64,000 bases of DNA from the NCBI GenBank assembly GCA_016711925.1, contig JADJSA010000001.1, positions 930,001 through 994,000 of the forward strand. Direction: 5' to 3'. Numbering within the stretch: position 1 is the stretch's first letter; every line of letters begins with the position of its first letter. The position numbers and the translations under genes were made by a program. Source of the DNA: Candidatus Methylophosphatis haderslevensis (GTDB lineage Bacteria > Pseudomonadota > Gammaproteobacteria > Burkholderiales > Rhodocyclaceae). The notes beneath the pieces were generated by a model. That model was not told where the DNA came from, made no database searches, and saw only the letters and a program-made list of their open reading frames with translations. This document shows, piece by piece, positions 23,581-33,547 of the stretch.

Positions 23581-25731
23581 TCAATGCGGTTGTTGCGGCG
23601 CGACTGCCGCTTGCTGTTGTTGGGCATGCTGCGCGTCGGCCGCAACCGCTTTCATCGACAAACGGATACGGCCCTTTTCGTCGGTTTCCAACACCTTGAC
23701 CTTGACCGCCTGGCCTTCCTTGAGGTGGTCGGCCACCTTTTCGATGCGTTCGTTGGCGATCTGCGAGATGTGCAGCAGGCCGTCCTTGCCCGGCAAGACG
23801 CTGACGATCGCGCCGAAATCGAGCAGGCGCAGCACCGTGCCGTCGTAAACCCTGCCGACCTCGACTTCGGCGGTGATCGCCTCGATTCGCTTTTTGGCGA
23901 CTTCAGCCATGTCGGCATTGACCGAAGCGATGGTTACCGTGCCGTCGTCAGTGATATCGATCGTGGTTCCTGTCTCCTCGGTCAGCGCGCGGATCACCGC
24001 ACCGCCCTTGCCGATGACATCTCGGATCTTCTCCGGGTTGATCTTCAGCGTGAGCAGCCGCGGCGCATACGCCGAGACTTGGCCGCGCGGGGTAGACATC
24101 GACGCTTTCATTTGGCCAAGAATGTGGATTCGCGCTTCCTTTGCCTGCGCCAGCGCAACCTGCATGATCTCCTTGGTGATTCCCTGAATCTTGATGTCCA
24201 TCTGCAGCGCTGTCACGCCGTTGTCGGTGCCAGCCACCTTGAAGTCCATATCGCCGAGATGGTCCTCGTCGCCAAGGATATCCGTCAGCACCGCGAAACG
24301 GCTGCCTTCCTTGATCAGTCCCATGGCGATGCCTGCCACGTGCGCCTTGAGCGGAACTCCGGCGTCCATCAGCGCCAACGAACCGCCGCAGACCGACGCC
24401 ATCGACGACGAGCCGTTCGACTCGGTGATCTCCGAGACCACACGCATCGAGTAGCTGAACTCCTCTGGCGCGGGCAGCACGGCAATCAGCGCCCGCTTGG
24501 CCAGCCGGCCGTGGCCGATTTCGCGCCGTTTGGGCGCGCCGAAACGGCCTGTTTCACCCGTGGCGAACGGCGGCATGTTGTAGTGGAGCATGAAGCGATC
24601 CCGGTATTCGCCAGCGATCGCATCGATGATCTGCTCGTCGCGACCGGTCCCGAGAGTCGCAATGACCAGCGCCTGGGTCTCGCCGCGGGTAAACAGCGTG
24701 GAACCATGAGTTCGCGGCAAGACGCTGTTGCGAATCGCGATCGGCCGAACGGTACGGGTATCGCGGCCATCGATGCGCGGATCACCATTCAGGATCTGAC
24801 TGCGAACGATCCTGGCTTCGAGGTCGAAAAAGTAATTCTTGATCGTATTGACGTCGGGCGCCGCAACGCCCTCCGGCAGGTTGGTGGTCAGTTGTGCCAC
24901 CAGCGCGCTCCGAAGCTCGTTGATCTTGGTGTTGCGTAGCTGCTTCTGTGTCAGGCGATAGGCATCGCGCAGCGGACCCTCGGCAATCTCGGCGATCTTC
25001 GCAATCAGCCCTTCGTCCTTGGCGGGCGCTTGCCAATTCCACTCGGGCTTTCCCGCCACTTCAACCAGTTCATTGATCGCCTTGATGGCCGCCTGCATCT
25101 GCTCATGGCCGAACACCACGGCACCGAGCATGATTTCTTCCGACAACTCCTTCGCCTCGGACTCGACCATCAGTACCGCCGCCTGGGTGCCGGCAACCAC
25201 CAGATTGAGCTGGCTGTCCTTGAGCTGGCTCGCGGTCGGATTGAGGATGTAGGCGCCATCGTGGTAACCCACTCGCGCGGCGCCGATCGGCCCACTGAAC
25301 GGAATGCCGGAGATCGCCAGCGCAGCCGAAGCGCCGATCAGCGCAGGGATGTCGGCATCGACTTCCGGGTTGAGCGACAGCACATGAACGATGACTTGGA
25401 CTTCGTTGTAAAAGCCATCTGGAAACAGCGGACGAATCGGCCGGTCGATCAGCCGCGAGGTCAGCGTCTCCTTTTCCGATGGACGCCCTTCACGCTTGAA
25501 AAACCCGCCGGGAATCCGCCCGGCCGCATAGAACTTCTCGGCGTAATCGACGGTGAGCGGGAAGAAATCCTGCCCTGGCTTGGCCTCCGTCTTTGCGACC
25601 ACGGTGGCGAGCACCACGGTATCGTCGACGCTGACGACAACCGCACCGCCCGACTGGCGGGCAAACTCGCCGGTTTCCAGGGTGACCGTCTGCTGGCCGT
25701 AGGTAAAGCTCTTCTTCGCGTGATTAAACAA
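23581..25731 (-). CDS. pnp: Polynucleotide phosphorylase
   Basis: This 716-residue 3'-to-5' exoribonuclease processively phosphorolyses RNA and is part of the degradosome. Two RNase PH domains are seen (about 1-220 and 320-540, with GETQAL and DxDMGDMDFK blocks), then a KH domain (IRDVIGKGGAVIRALTEETG, about 560) and an S1 domain (VGRVYDGTVLRLLDFGAIVSVLPGKDGLLHIS, about 620-690). The length matches the family. It follows rpsO, the usual arrangement, with a stem-loop between them. Confidence 0.98.
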   Translation of the reverse strand: MFNHAKKSFTYGQQTVTLETGEFARQSGGAVVVSVDDTVVLATVVAKTEAKPGQDFFPLTVDYAEKFYAAGRIPGGFFKREGRPSEKETLTSRLIDRPIRPLFPDGFYNEVQVIVHVLSLNPEVDADIPALIGASAALAISGIPFSGPIGAARVGYHDGAYILNPTASQLKDSQLNLVVAGTQAAVLMVESEAKELSEEIMLGAVVFGHEQMQAAIKAINELVEVAGKPEWNWQAPAKDEGLIAKIAEIAEGPLRDAYRLTQKQLRNTKINELRSALVAQLTTNLPEGVAAPDVNTIKNYFFDLEARIVRSQILNGDPRIDGRDTRTVRPIAIRNSVLPRTHGSTLFTRGETQALVIATLGTGRDEQIIDAIAGEYRDRFMLHYNMPPFATGETGRFGAPKRREIGHGRLAKRALIAVLPAPEEFSYSMRVVSEITESNGSSSMASVCGGSLALMDAGVPLKAHVAGIAMGLIKEGSRFAVLTDILGDEDHLGDMDFKVAGTDNGVTALQMDIKIQGITKEIMQVALAQAKEARIHILGQMKASMSTPRGQVSAYAPRLLTLKINPEKIRDVIGKGGAVIRALTEETGTTIDITDDGTVTIASVNADMAEVAKKRIEAITAEVEVGRVYDGTVLRLLDFGAIVSVLPGKDGLLHISQIANERIEKVADHLKEGQAVKVKVLETDEKGRIRLSMKAVAADAQHAQQQQAAVAPQQPH

Positions 25732-25800
25732 GGTAATGTCCTTTCGGTAGCAACCTGCAGCGCGTCAAACGTGCGATCTGCATGGCCCAACAAACACAAA

Positions 25801-25831
25801 GCCGGCGACAGCCCTCAAGGCTATCGCCGGC
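25801..25831 (-). terminator. rpsO-pnp intergenic stem-loop
   Basis: gccggcgacagcc (25801-25813) pairs with ggctatcgccggc (25819-25831) with one mismatch around ctcaa. On the minus strand it is followed by tttgtgtttg, so it can act as a partial terminator of rpsO. In Enterobacteria a stem-loop here is an RNase III site used for pnp autoregulation; the same role is possible. Confidence 0.65.
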
Positions 25832-25883
25832 ATCACTCTTTCTGCCCGCTCCGTCGCACTGGGCACGCCGAAGTCTGCGCGAC

Positions 25884-26153
25884 CTACTTGCGCAAGCCGA
25901 GCCGCTCGATTAGCGAGCGATACCCATCGGCATTCTTGCGCTTCAGGTAGTCGAGCATCTTGCGACGGGCGCTCACCATCTTGAGCAGACCACGGCGGGA
26001 GTGGTGGTCCTTCACGTTGGCCTTGAAGTGGCCGGTCAGATCGTTGATCCGCGCGGTCAGCAACGCCACCTGCACTTCGGGCGAACCCGTGTCACCCTTG
26101 GCTCGCTGGTAGTCGCCGACGATCTTGGCCTTGTCTGCTGTCTGGATTGCCAT
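25884..26153 (-). CDS. rpsO: 30S ribosomal protein S15
   Basis: This 89-residue protein is complete S15, which binds 16S rRNA helices 20-22 and bridges to the 50S subunit. The signature region LTARINDLTGHFKANVKDHHSRRGLLKMVSARRKMLDYLK is present. Its position between truB and pnp is the usual one. Confidence 0.98.
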   Translation of the reverse strand: MAIQTADKAKIVGDYQRAKGDTGSPEVQVALLTARINDLTGHFKANVKDHHSRRGLLKMVSARRKMLDYLKRKNADGYRSLIERLGLRK

Positions 26154-26268
26154 GAAGCTTTACCTGTTGTCTCGTTTCTTGGGAAACGGAGGATTATACG
26201 TGCTTTTGCGAAACCTGCCCAATCTGCTGCGAGCCTTTTGTTGCGGGCCATTTTAGGCAGCCACGAAA

Positions 26269-27174
26269 CTACTCGCCGCTCCCCAGCAGTCGCCGTGGAT
26301 GCAACACTCCGCCGACGTGATCGGCTGCCCCGACGAACCGGCCACTCGGGCCATAGACCCGGACCGGAACATCGCCAATCCCGGCGCTTGCCGGTACCGT
26401 CTGGCCATGAGCAAACCGGCCGGCTGCCGATTCGTCGAGCAACACGCTGGGCCAATCGGCAAGCAGGTGATCCACCGGGAGCAGCCACCTACTTGCGCAG
26501 TCGGGATTCGCCTCGATCTGCGAAAGTTCCACGGATTCATCGATATGAAAACGACCGATGCGGGTCCGGCGAAGCGCCACGAGGTGCGCCCCGCAACCCA
26601 GCACTTCGCCGATGTCCTCGGCCAGCACGCGAATATAGGTTCCCTTGCTGCAGTCCACGGCTAACCGCACCGTATCCCGGTCGAAGCCAAGCAGCTCTAT
26701 TCGCCGAATGTGTACCTGCCGGGGTTTGCGTTCGAGCGTGACGCCGTCGCGGGCGTAATCGTAGAGTGGCCGTCCGGCCACTTTGAGCGCCGAGTACATG
26801 GGGGGTATCTGTGCGATCTCCCCGACGAACCTAGTACAGGCCGCGAAGACTTCGTCAGTCGTCACCTCTGCCGGGCGAGTCTCGAGCACCTCGCCTTCGG
26901 CATCTCCGGTCGTGGTGCGTACGCCCAGTCGAAGTTTGGCTTCATAGGACTTGTCAGCATCGAGCAGGGTTTGCGAGAACTTGGTGGCCTCGCCCAGACA
27001 CAACGGCAGCAAGCCCGACGCCAGCGGATCGAGCGTCCCGGTGTGGCCGCCCTTTGCCGCATTGAACAGGCGTCTGACGCGCTGCAGCGCCGCGTTCGAG
27101 CTGATGCCGCTCGGCTTGTCGAGCAGAATCACGCCATCCACCTTGCGGCGCGGCGCGCGGCGTGGTGCATTCAT
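26269..27174 (-). CDS. truB: tRNA pseudouridine-55 synthase
   Basis: This 301-residue enzyme makes pseudouridine at position 55 of the tRNA T loop. The catalytic Asp is in GHTGTLDPLASGLLPLCLGEATK near residue 47, and the KSYEAKLRLGVRTTTGDAEG block follows. The N-terminus VDGVILLDKPSGISSN is characteristic. The gene directly follows rbfA with no gap. Confidence 0.97.
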   Translation of the reverse strand: MNAPRRAPRRKVDGVILLDKPSGISSNAALQRVRRLFNAAKGGHTGTLDPLASGLLPLCLGEATKFSQTLLDADKSYEAKLRLGVRTTTGDAEGEVLETRPAEVTTDEVFAACTRFVGEIAQIPPMYSALKVAGRPLYDYARDGVTLERKPRQVHIRRIELLGFDRDTVRLAVDCSKGTYIRVLAEDIGEVLGCGAHLVALRRTRIGRFHIDESVELSQIEANPDCASRWLLPVDHLLADWPSVLLDESAAGRFAHGQTVPASAGIGDVPVRVYGPSGRFVGAADHVGGVLHPRRLLGSGE

Positions 27175-27552
27175 TCAGTCTGGTCGGTGTTGGGCGTCTT
27201 GGTCGGACTTGACCGCGTTGTCGATCAGCCGGGAAAGCCGGTCACCCTGCTCGACCGAGCGGTCGTAGACGAAGTGCAATTGCGGTAGCGTGTGGATACG
27301 CACACGGCGGCCGAGTTCCCGTCGCAGGAAACCGCTCGCCGCGCCCAGGCCGGACAACACCTCCTCAACACCGGCCTCACCCTTGAACGACGAGAAGTAG
27401 ACCTTCGCATGCGCGTAGTCGGGCGTAATCTCGACGTCGGTCAGCGTAACCAGACCGACGCGCGGGTCCTTCAGATCGAGCTGGATCAGTTCCGCCAGTT
27501 CGCGACGAATCTGCTCGGCCACCCGGCTGCTGCGGGAATACTCCTTGGGCAT
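27175..27552 (-). CDS. rbfA: 30S ribosome-binding factor A
   Basis: This 125-residue KH-fold protein assists late 30S maturation. The start at ATG 27552 (MPKEYSRSSRVAEQIRRELA) gives the normal length. The blocks DPRVGLVTLTDVEITPDYAHAKVYFS and RIHTLPQLHFVYDRSVEQGDRL are typical. It lies between infB and truB. Confidence 0.96.
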   Translation of the reverse strand: MPKEYSRSSRVAEQIRRELAELIQLDLKDPRVGLVTLTDVEITPDYAHAKVYFSSFKGEAGVEEVLSGLGAASGFLRRELGRRVRIHTLPQLHFVYDRSVEQGDRLSRLIDNAVKSDQDAQHRPD

Positions 27553-27574
27553 GGCGGCGCACCGGCAGGCACGC

Positions 27575-30271
27575 TCAGAGCGTGCGCGCCACCTCCTCGA
27601 TTTCGAACACTTCGAGGACATCGCCTTCCTGGATATCGTTGTAATTCTTCAGCGAGAGCCCGCACTCGAAGCCGCCCTTGACTTCCTTGACATCGTCCTT
27701 GAAGCGCTTGAGCGAATCCAGTTCGCCCGTCCAGACGACCACATGATCGCGTAACAGGCGCATCTGCGAGCCGCGCTTGACCACGCCGTCGAGCACCATG
27801 CAACCTGCCACCGCACCGACCTTGGAAATTCGGAATACTTGGCGAATCTCCACCTGCCCCATGATCTTCTCGCGCTTCTCCGGCGCCAGCATCCCGCCCA
27901 GCGCCGCCTTGATCTCGTCGACCGCATCGTAAATGATGTTGTAGTAGCGGATATCGACGCCGAAAGTCTCGGCCGCCTTTCGCGCGCTGGCATCGGCCCG
28001 GGTGTTGAAGCCGATGATCACCGCCTTGGAGGCGGTCGCCAGATTGACGTCGGACTCGGTGATTCCGCCGACCGCGCCGTGGATGATATTGACCTTGACT
28101 TCCGCGGTCGACAACCTGGCGAGCGCATGGGCCAACGCCTCCTGCGAGCCCTGCACGTCGGCCTTGACGATCAGCGCCAGCGTCTTGACCTCGCCCTCGC
28201 CCATCTGCTCGAACATGTTCTCGAGCTTGGCCGCCTGTTGCTTGGCCAGCTTGACGTCGCGGAACTTGCCCTGACGGAACAGGGCGATTTCGCGAGCCTT
28301 GCGCTCGTCGCCCAGCACCATCGCCTCATCGCCGGCGGCGGGCACATCCTGCAAACCCTGAATCTCGACCGGAATCGATGGCCCGGCCTCGGCGACGCTT
28401 TTGCCTGCCTCGTCCAGCATCGCACGCACCCGGCCAAATACCGCGCCGGCAAGCAGAATGTCGCCGCGTTTGAGCGTTCCCTGCTGCACAAGAATCGTCG
28501 CAACCGGACCCTTGCCCTTGTCCAGGCGAGCCTCGATGATCAGCCCCTTGGCCGGCGAGTCTTCCGGCGCCATAAGTTCGAGCACCTCGGCCTGCAACAA
28601 CACGTTTTCGAGCAGGCTGTCGATACCCGCGCCGGTCTTGGCCGATACCGGGACGAACGGCGAATCACCGCCATATTCCTCCGGCACGACGCCTTCCGCG
28701 ACCAATTCCTGCTTGACCCTGTCCGGGTTGGCTTCCGGCTTGTCGATCTTGTTGATTGCCACCACAAGCGGCACGCCGGCAGCCTTGGCATGGTGGATCG
28801 CTTCTTTCGTCTGCGGCATGACGCCGTCGTCGGCTGCGACCACCAGGATGACGATGTCGGTCGCTTTCGCACCCCGTGCACGCATCGCCGTGAAGGCTTC
28901 GTGACCTGGCGTATCGAGGAAGGTGATGACGCCGCGCGGCGTCTTCACGTGATAGGCGCCAATGTGCTGGGTGATGCCGCCAGCCTCGCCCGAGGCAACA
29001 CGCGTCTTGCGAATGTAGTCGAGCAGCGAGGTCTTGCCGTGGTCGACGTGGCCCATCACCGTCACCACCGGCGCGCGCGGCCGCGACTCCACATCCTTCT
29101 GGGCTTCTGCGTCTTCCGAGAGGAACGAGTCGGGATCGTCGAGCTTCGCCGCCTTGGCGACATGGCCCATTTCCTCGACGATGATCATCGCGGTTTCCTG
29201 GTCCAGGACCTGATTGATCGTCACCATGGTGCCCATCTTCATCAGAACCTTGATCACCTCGGCGGCCTTGACAGCCATCTTGTGCGCAAGATCGCCGACC
29301 GTAATGGTCTCCGGCACCAACACGTCACGAATGATCGGCTCCGCCGGCATCTGCGCCACCGGCGCCTCTTCGCCGTGGCGATGATGGCGCCCCCGCGGAC
29401 CGCCGCGCCAGCCGGCGCTTGGCGACGTGTCGCCGCGTGTCTTGATTCCGCGGCGCTTGGCGCTCTCGTCCTTCCACGTCGAAACCGGCTTCTTTGCTTC
29501 CTTCTTCGCTTCAACGTCGGCCTTGACCGGTTTGTGCAGCGTCGCACTGACCGGCGGCGTCGCTGCCGCAGCCTCGGCCGGTTTGGCGTCGGCGGCGCGC
29601 GCCTTGGCCTCGGCTTCGGCCTGCAGCAGCGCCAGCCGTTCTTCCGCCCGGCGCCTGGCATCGGCCTCGCGCCCCTGCTTCGCCTTGATCTCGGCCGCCT
29701 GGATGGAAGCCAGGTCGGCATGACGGCGCGCTTCCAATTCCCGCCGCGCCAATTCTTCGGCGCCGATCAGCGGCTGCACACTGGCCGGGACCCGCACGGG
29801 CGCCTCGCCGGCAAGCGGCGCCTGCGTTGGCGGTTGATCGGGTGCCGACTCTGCCGGTGCTGGCGTGGCGTCCGCGACCACGGCCGGAATCTCGACCGGC
29901 ACCGGCGCTTCGGGCTCGACCGGCACCGGCGCTTCGACCGCCGCAGCGGGCTCCGCCGCCGGCGCTTCATTCGGGTCGCGCTTGACCAGCACCCGCTTCT
30001 TGCGCACCTCGACCTGAATCGTGCGCGGCTTGCCGGTCGAGTCCGATTTCTTGATCTCGCTGGTTTCCTTGCGAGTCAGGGTGATCTTCGTCTTGGTCTG
30101 CGTTTCGCCGTGTGCGCGCCGCAAATACTCCAGCAGCCGGGTCTTGTCCTGTTCGGAAAGGAGGTCGCTCGCCTCGCTCTTCTCAACGCCCGCCTTTTGC
30201 AACTGCTCGAGCAGTGCCGACTCCGGCATTTTCAGCTCGGTGGCAAACTGTGTGACATTCATTTGTGCCAT
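27575..30271 (-). CDS. infB: Translation initiation factor IF-2
   Basis: This 898-residue GTPase positions initiator tRNA. The start at ATG 30271 (MAQMNVTQFATEL) gives the usual IF2_N domain; an Ala/Pro/Glu-rich charged linker follows (about 80-300). The G domain has GHVDHGKTS, DTPGHEAF and NKIDKPEAN, and C-terminal domains II-IV follow. It lies 17 bp after nusA. Confidence 0.98.
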   Translation of the reverse strand: MAQMNVTQFATELKMPESALLEQLQKAGVEKSEASDLLSEQDKTRLLEYLRRAHGETQTKTKITLTRKETSEIKKSDSTGKPRTIQVEVRKKRVLVKRDPNEAPAAEPAAAVEAPVPVEPEAPVPVEIPAVVADATPAPAESAPDQPPTQAPLAGEAPVRVPASVQPLIGAEELARRELEARRHADLASIQAAEIKAKQGREADARRRAEERLALLQAEAEAKARAADAKPAEAAAATPPVSATLHKPVKADVEAKKEAKKPVSTWKDESAKRRGIKTRGDTSPSAGWRGGPRGRHHRHGEEAPVAQMPAEPIIRDVLVPETITVGDLAHKMAVKAAEVIKVLMKMGTMVTINQVLDQETAMIIVEEMGHVAKAAKLDDPDSFLSEDAEAQKDVESRPRAPVVTVMGHVDHGKTSLLDYIRKTRVASGEAGGITQHIGAYHVKTPRGVITFLDTPGHEAFTAMRARGAKATDIVILVVAADDGVMPQTKEAIHHAKAAGVPLVVAINKIDKPEANPDRVKQELVAEGVVPEEYGGDSPFVPVSAKTGAGIDSLLENVLLQAEVLELMAPEDSPAKGLIIEARLDKGKGPVATILVQQGTLKRGDILLAGAVFGRVRAMLDEAGKSVAEAGPSIPVEIQGLQDVPAAGDEAMVLGDERKAREIALFRQGKFRDVKLAKQQAAKLENMFEQMGEGEVKTLALIVKADVQGSQEALAHALARLSTAEVKVNIIHGAVGGITESDVNLATASKAVIIGFNTRADASARKAAETFGVDIRYYNIIYDAVDEIKAALGGMLAPEKREKIMGQVEIRQVFRISKVGAVAGCMVLDGVVKRGSQMRLLRDHVVVWTGELDSLKRFKDDVKEVKGGFECGLSLKNYNDIQEGDVLEVFEIEEVARTL

Positions 30272-30288
30272 ATCCGCTCCTGCTGCCG

Positions 30289-31761
30289 CTACTCGAACCA
30301 ATGAGCACGCGCAGCCGTAATCAGGTTCTTCGCGCGCTCCTGATCGATCTCGCTGATTTCGACAAGTTCATCCACTGCAAGGTCTGCCAGATCGTCTCGC
30401 GATCGGATGTTCGCCCGCGCCAGTCGCGCCGCCAGCGGCTTGTCCATTCCGTCGAGGTTAAGCAAATCCTCGGAAACATTCTCCAGTTGCTCCTCGTCTA
30501 CGATCGCTTCGGTCAGCAATACGTTGCGCGCCCGGTTGCGCAGTTCATTGACCGTGTCCTCGTCGAAAGCTTCGATCTCCAGCATTTCGGCAAGCGGCAC
30601 ATAGGCAACTTCTTCGAGCGTGGAGAAACCCTCCTCGATCAGGATCTGGGCGACCTCCTCGTCAACATCGAGCCGCGACATGAACAACTCGCGTATCGTC
30701 GACTGCTCCTCGCCGGACTTCTTCTGTGACTCCTCGACCGTCATCAGGTTGATGGTCCATCCAGTCAGTTCCGAGGCCAGGCGGACGTTCTGCCCGGAAC
30801 GGCCGATCGCGATCGCGAGATTGTCTTCGTCGACCACCACATCCATGCTGTGGGCATCTTCGTCGACCACGATGCTGGTCACCTCGGCCGGCGCCAAGGC
30901 TCCGACGACGAACTGCGCCGGATCCTGCGACCACAGAATGATATCGACCCGTTCGCCCGCCAGTTCGTTGGTCACACCCTGGACCCGGGAACCGCGCATG
31001 CCCACGCAGGTGCCGATCGGGTCTACCCGCGGATCGTTCGACTTGACGGCGATCTTGGCGCGCACGCCCGGATCGCGCGCCGCCGACCGGATTTCCAGCA
31101 GGCCATCGTCGATCTCCGGCACTTCCAGGGCGAACAGGCGAATGATGAACTCCGGCGCAGTCCGCGAGAGTATCAGTTGCGGGCCGCGCGCCTGACGGTC
31201 CACCTTGAGCAGGAACGCACGAACGCGGTCGCCGACCCGCAGGTTCTCCTTGGGAATCATCTGGTCGCGCGGCAGGACCGCCTCGATCCGGCCTGCCTCG
31301 ACGATCGCGTTGCCGCGCTCGATACGCTTGATGGTGCCGGTAACCAGGTGCTCCTTGCGGTCGAGAAAATCAGTCAGGATTTGCTCGCGCTCCGCGTCGC
31401 GAATCTTCTGCAGGATCACTTGTTTTGCCGCCTGCGCACCGATGCGTCCGAAATCGATCGGCTCGAGCGATTCCTCGACATAATCTCCCACTTGCACGTC
31501 GGCAAGTTCTTCGCGCGCATCGATCAGGCCCATCTGCTGGTCGTCGTTCTCGACTTCCTCGTCGGGCAATACCAGCCAGCGGCGGAAGGATTCATAGTCG
31601 CCGGTCTCGCGGTCGATCGAAACCCGCACGTCGGCGTCCTCGTGGATGCGCTTCTTGGTCGCGGAGGCGAGCGCAGATTCCAGCGCGGCAAACACGATGT
31701 CCCGATCGACATTCTTTTCACGCGCCAGCGCGTCCACCAGCAACAACAAATCGCGGCTCAT
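30289..31761 (-). CDS. nusA: Transcription termination/antitermination protein NusA
   Basis: This 490-residue protein has the N-terminal RNAP-binding domain (MSRDLLLLVDALAREKNVDRD), S1 (about 130-200), two KH domains (VGMRGSRVQGVTNELAGERVDIILW, AIGRSGQNVRLASELTGW) and two C-terminal acidic AR repeats seen in proteobacterial NusA. The start at ATG 31761 fits homologues and is preferred over a longer frame. It regulates pausing and termination and may control its own operon. Confidence 0.98.
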   Translation of the reverse strand: MSRDLLLLVDALAREKNVDRDIVFAALESALASATKKRIHEDADVRVSIDRETGDYESFRRWLVLPDEEVENDDQQMGLIDAREELADVQVGDYVEESLEPIDFGRIGAQAAKQVILQKIRDAEREQILTDFLDRKEHLVTGTIKRIERGNAIVEAGRIEAVLPRDQMIPKENLRVGDRVRAFLLKVDRQARGPQLILSRTAPEFIIRLFALEVPEIDDGLLEIRSAARDPGVRAKIAVKSNDPRVDPIGTCVGMRGSRVQGVTNELAGERVDIILWSQDPAQFVVGALAPAEVTSIVVDEDAHSMDVVVDEDNLAIAIGRSGQNVRLASELTGWTINLMTVEESQKKSGEEQSTIRELFMSRLDVDEEVAQILIEEGFSTLEEVAYVPLAEMLEIEAFDEDTVNELRNRARNVLLTEAIVDEEQLENVSEDLLNLDGMDKPLAARLARANIRSRDDLADLAVDELVEISEIDQERAKNLITAARAHWFE

Positions 31762-31795
31762 TTCCTTCCTCCTGCGCATTCCATTGAGGCGACGG

Positions 31796-32224
31796 TCAAA
31801 ATTTCGGCACCAGCCGCGCCTTGTCAATCTGATCGAGCCCGAATGCAACCCTGCCCTTGTCCGTTACAAGCAGTACCTTTCCGTCGTCCACGCCTTCCAG
31901 CACACCGGCAAAATTGCGCTGGCCATCAATCGCTACGCGAATTCGAATCTGCGCCTGCTGCCCGGCGAAACGCTCGAAATCAGTGAGCTTTTTCAAGGGC
32001 CTGTCCAGGCCGGGCGACGAGACCTCGAGGCGGTCGTAATCGACGTTCTCGACGGCAAACAGGCGCGTCAGGTGATTGCTCACCCTGGCGCAATCGTCCA
32101 CCGATATCCCGCTCGGCGCATCGATGAACACCCGCAACAGCCTGCCCTTCGGCGAGGTCTCGACTTCCACCAGCTCGAACCCAAGACCGCTCACAGCCTG
32201 CTCAATGATCGACTCGACTTGCAC
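31796..32224 (-). CDS. rimP: Ribosome maturation factor RimP
   Basis: This 142-residue protein helps 30S assembly. It is recognised by LGFELVEVETSPKGRLLRVFIDAPSGISVDDCARVS and LEVSSPGLDRPLKK. The start is taken at GTG 32224 (VQVESIIEQAV), which agrees with the family; a GTG seven codons upstream is possible. It opens the rimP-nusA-infB-rbfA-truB cluster, and an intrinsic-terminator-like hairpin lies 39 bp upstream. Confidence 0.94.
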   Translation of the reverse strand: MQVESIIEQAVSGLGFELVEVETSPKGRLLRVFIDAPSGISVDDCARVSNHLTRLFAVENVDYDRLEVSSPGLDRPLKKLTDFERFAGQQAQIRIRVAIDGQRNFAGVLEGVDDGKVLLVTDKGRVAFGLDQIDKARLVPKF

Positions 32225-32262
32225 CCGCCCCGCCCGTACCAACACGTTCAATCCGCCGCCAC

Positions 32263-32288
32263 AAATAAAAAATGGGCGAACCGCCCAT
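32263..32288 (-). terminator. Intrinsic terminator / attenuator before rimP
   Basis: On the minus strand atgggcg (32288-32282) pairs with cgcccat (32278-32272) around a 3-base loop and is followed by ttttttattt. It is between the rluB stop (32417) and the rimP start (32224). It may end rluB transcripts or act as a leader attenuator of the nusA operon. Confidence 0.75.
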
Positions 32289-32416
32289 CCTTCGACCCAC
32301 CAGCCCAACACCTGCCGCGCACTCAGCGTGACGTCTGCACTGCCCGCCCGCCTAAGCCTGAAAATTGTACAGCAAGACCGTTCCCAAGGCAATTTCGCCC
32401 CGCACACGGGCGCGTT

Positions 32417-33547
32417 CTACGGCTTCGGTTTCAGCCGCCTGAGGGCCCGTTCCGGCTCCCTCCCAATGGCCCGAGGTCCCGGCTGCCGGGTTGCCGGACC
32501 ACCGGAAGCAGAATCAGGCAACGCAGCGGATATGCGCGAAAGCTCCGCCTGCAAGGCCACGACGTCTTCTTCGGGCATATCGATGGTCATCCCGCGCTTC
32601 AGGCGAGGAGGGAGCACTATCGGACCATAACGAACGCGCATCAGTCGGCTCACGGTGAGCCCGAGCGCCTCGAACATCCGCCGCACCTCGCGATTGCGGC
32701 CCTCGCCAAGGGTCACGTGATACCAGTGATTGGTGCCCTCGCCGCCCTTGTCGAACACCGAACCGAAACGCGCCTCGCCATCGTCGAGCATCACTCCCGC
32801 CAGCAGATTCTCCCGCTGCCCGGCAGTCAGTTCCCCGACCAGCCGCACCGCGTACTCGCGTTCGAGTCCGAAACGCGGATGCATCAGGCGATTGGCCAGT
32901 TCGCCGCTGGTCGTGAAGACCAGCAGGCCGCTGGTGTTGATGTCCAGCCGGCCCACCGCCACCCACCGTCCGCCACGCAGCCTGGGCAGTTTGTCGAACA
33001 CGCTGGCTCGCCGCTCCGGGTCGTCGCGCGAAACGATTTCGCCCTCCGGCTTGTGATAGAGCAGCACCCGCGGCACGCGCTGCTTGATACGCAACGCAAC
33101 GAGTCTGCCGTTGACGCGGACCTTGTCGGCGGCCGATACCTTATGTCCGACCGACGCGGGAAGCCCATTGACGCTGACTTTGCCGGCGAGTATCCATTCC
33201 TCGATTTCCCGCCGCGAGCCGATGCCCGCCTGCGCCAAAAGCTTGTGCAAGCGCTCCGGCGGCGCCGGCACGGCCTGCGCTTCTCCGCCGCCTCGGCCAC
33301 CCCGGCGGCCGACCGACGCCACTGCGCTCCCGTCCCCGCTGCGCGCATTTTGGCCGTCCCCGAGCGACCCCTCGGCGCCCGGTACCGGACGGTCCCGCCG
33401 GCCATCGCCGCTGTCGTCGCGCTGACGCCGCGGCGCCGAGCCGCGCTTTGGCGCCTTGTCGAGAGATCCCGGACTGCGCGGACGCGGCAATCCGCTGGAC
33501 GGCTGACCCGCCCAGGGCAAGTCAGCCTTGCGGCGCCGAGTCGACAA
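32417..33547 (-). CDS. rluB: 23S rRNA pseudouridine(2605) synthase RluB-type
   Basis: This 376-residue protein has a long basic, disordered N-terminus (about 1-95), an S4 RNA-binding domain (RLHKLLAQAGIGSRREIEEWILAGKVSVNG) and a pseudouridine synthase domain with catalytic Asp in VGRLDINTSGLLVFT. The C-terminal tail is again basic. Its start overlaps the scpB end by 26 bp, so it is co-transcribed with scpA-scpB. Confidence 0.93.
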   Translation of the reverse strand: MSTRRRKADLPWAGQPSSGLPRPRSPGSLDKAPKRGSAPRRQRDDSGDGRRDRPVPGAEGSLGDGQNARSGDGSAVASVGRRGGRGGGEAQAVPAPPERLHKLLAQAGIGSRREIEEWILAGKVSVNGLPASVGHKVSAADKVRVNGRLVALRIKQRVPRVLLYHKPEGEIVSRDDPERRASVFDKLPRLRGGRWVAVGRLDINTSGLLVFTTSGELANRLMHPRFGLEREYAVRLVGELTAGQRENLLAGVMLDDGEARFGSVFDKGGEGTNHWYHVTLGEGRNREVRRMFEALGLTVSRLMRVRYGPIVLPPRLKRGMTIDMPEEDVVALQAELSRISAALPDSASGGPATRQPGPRAIGREPERALRRLKPKP

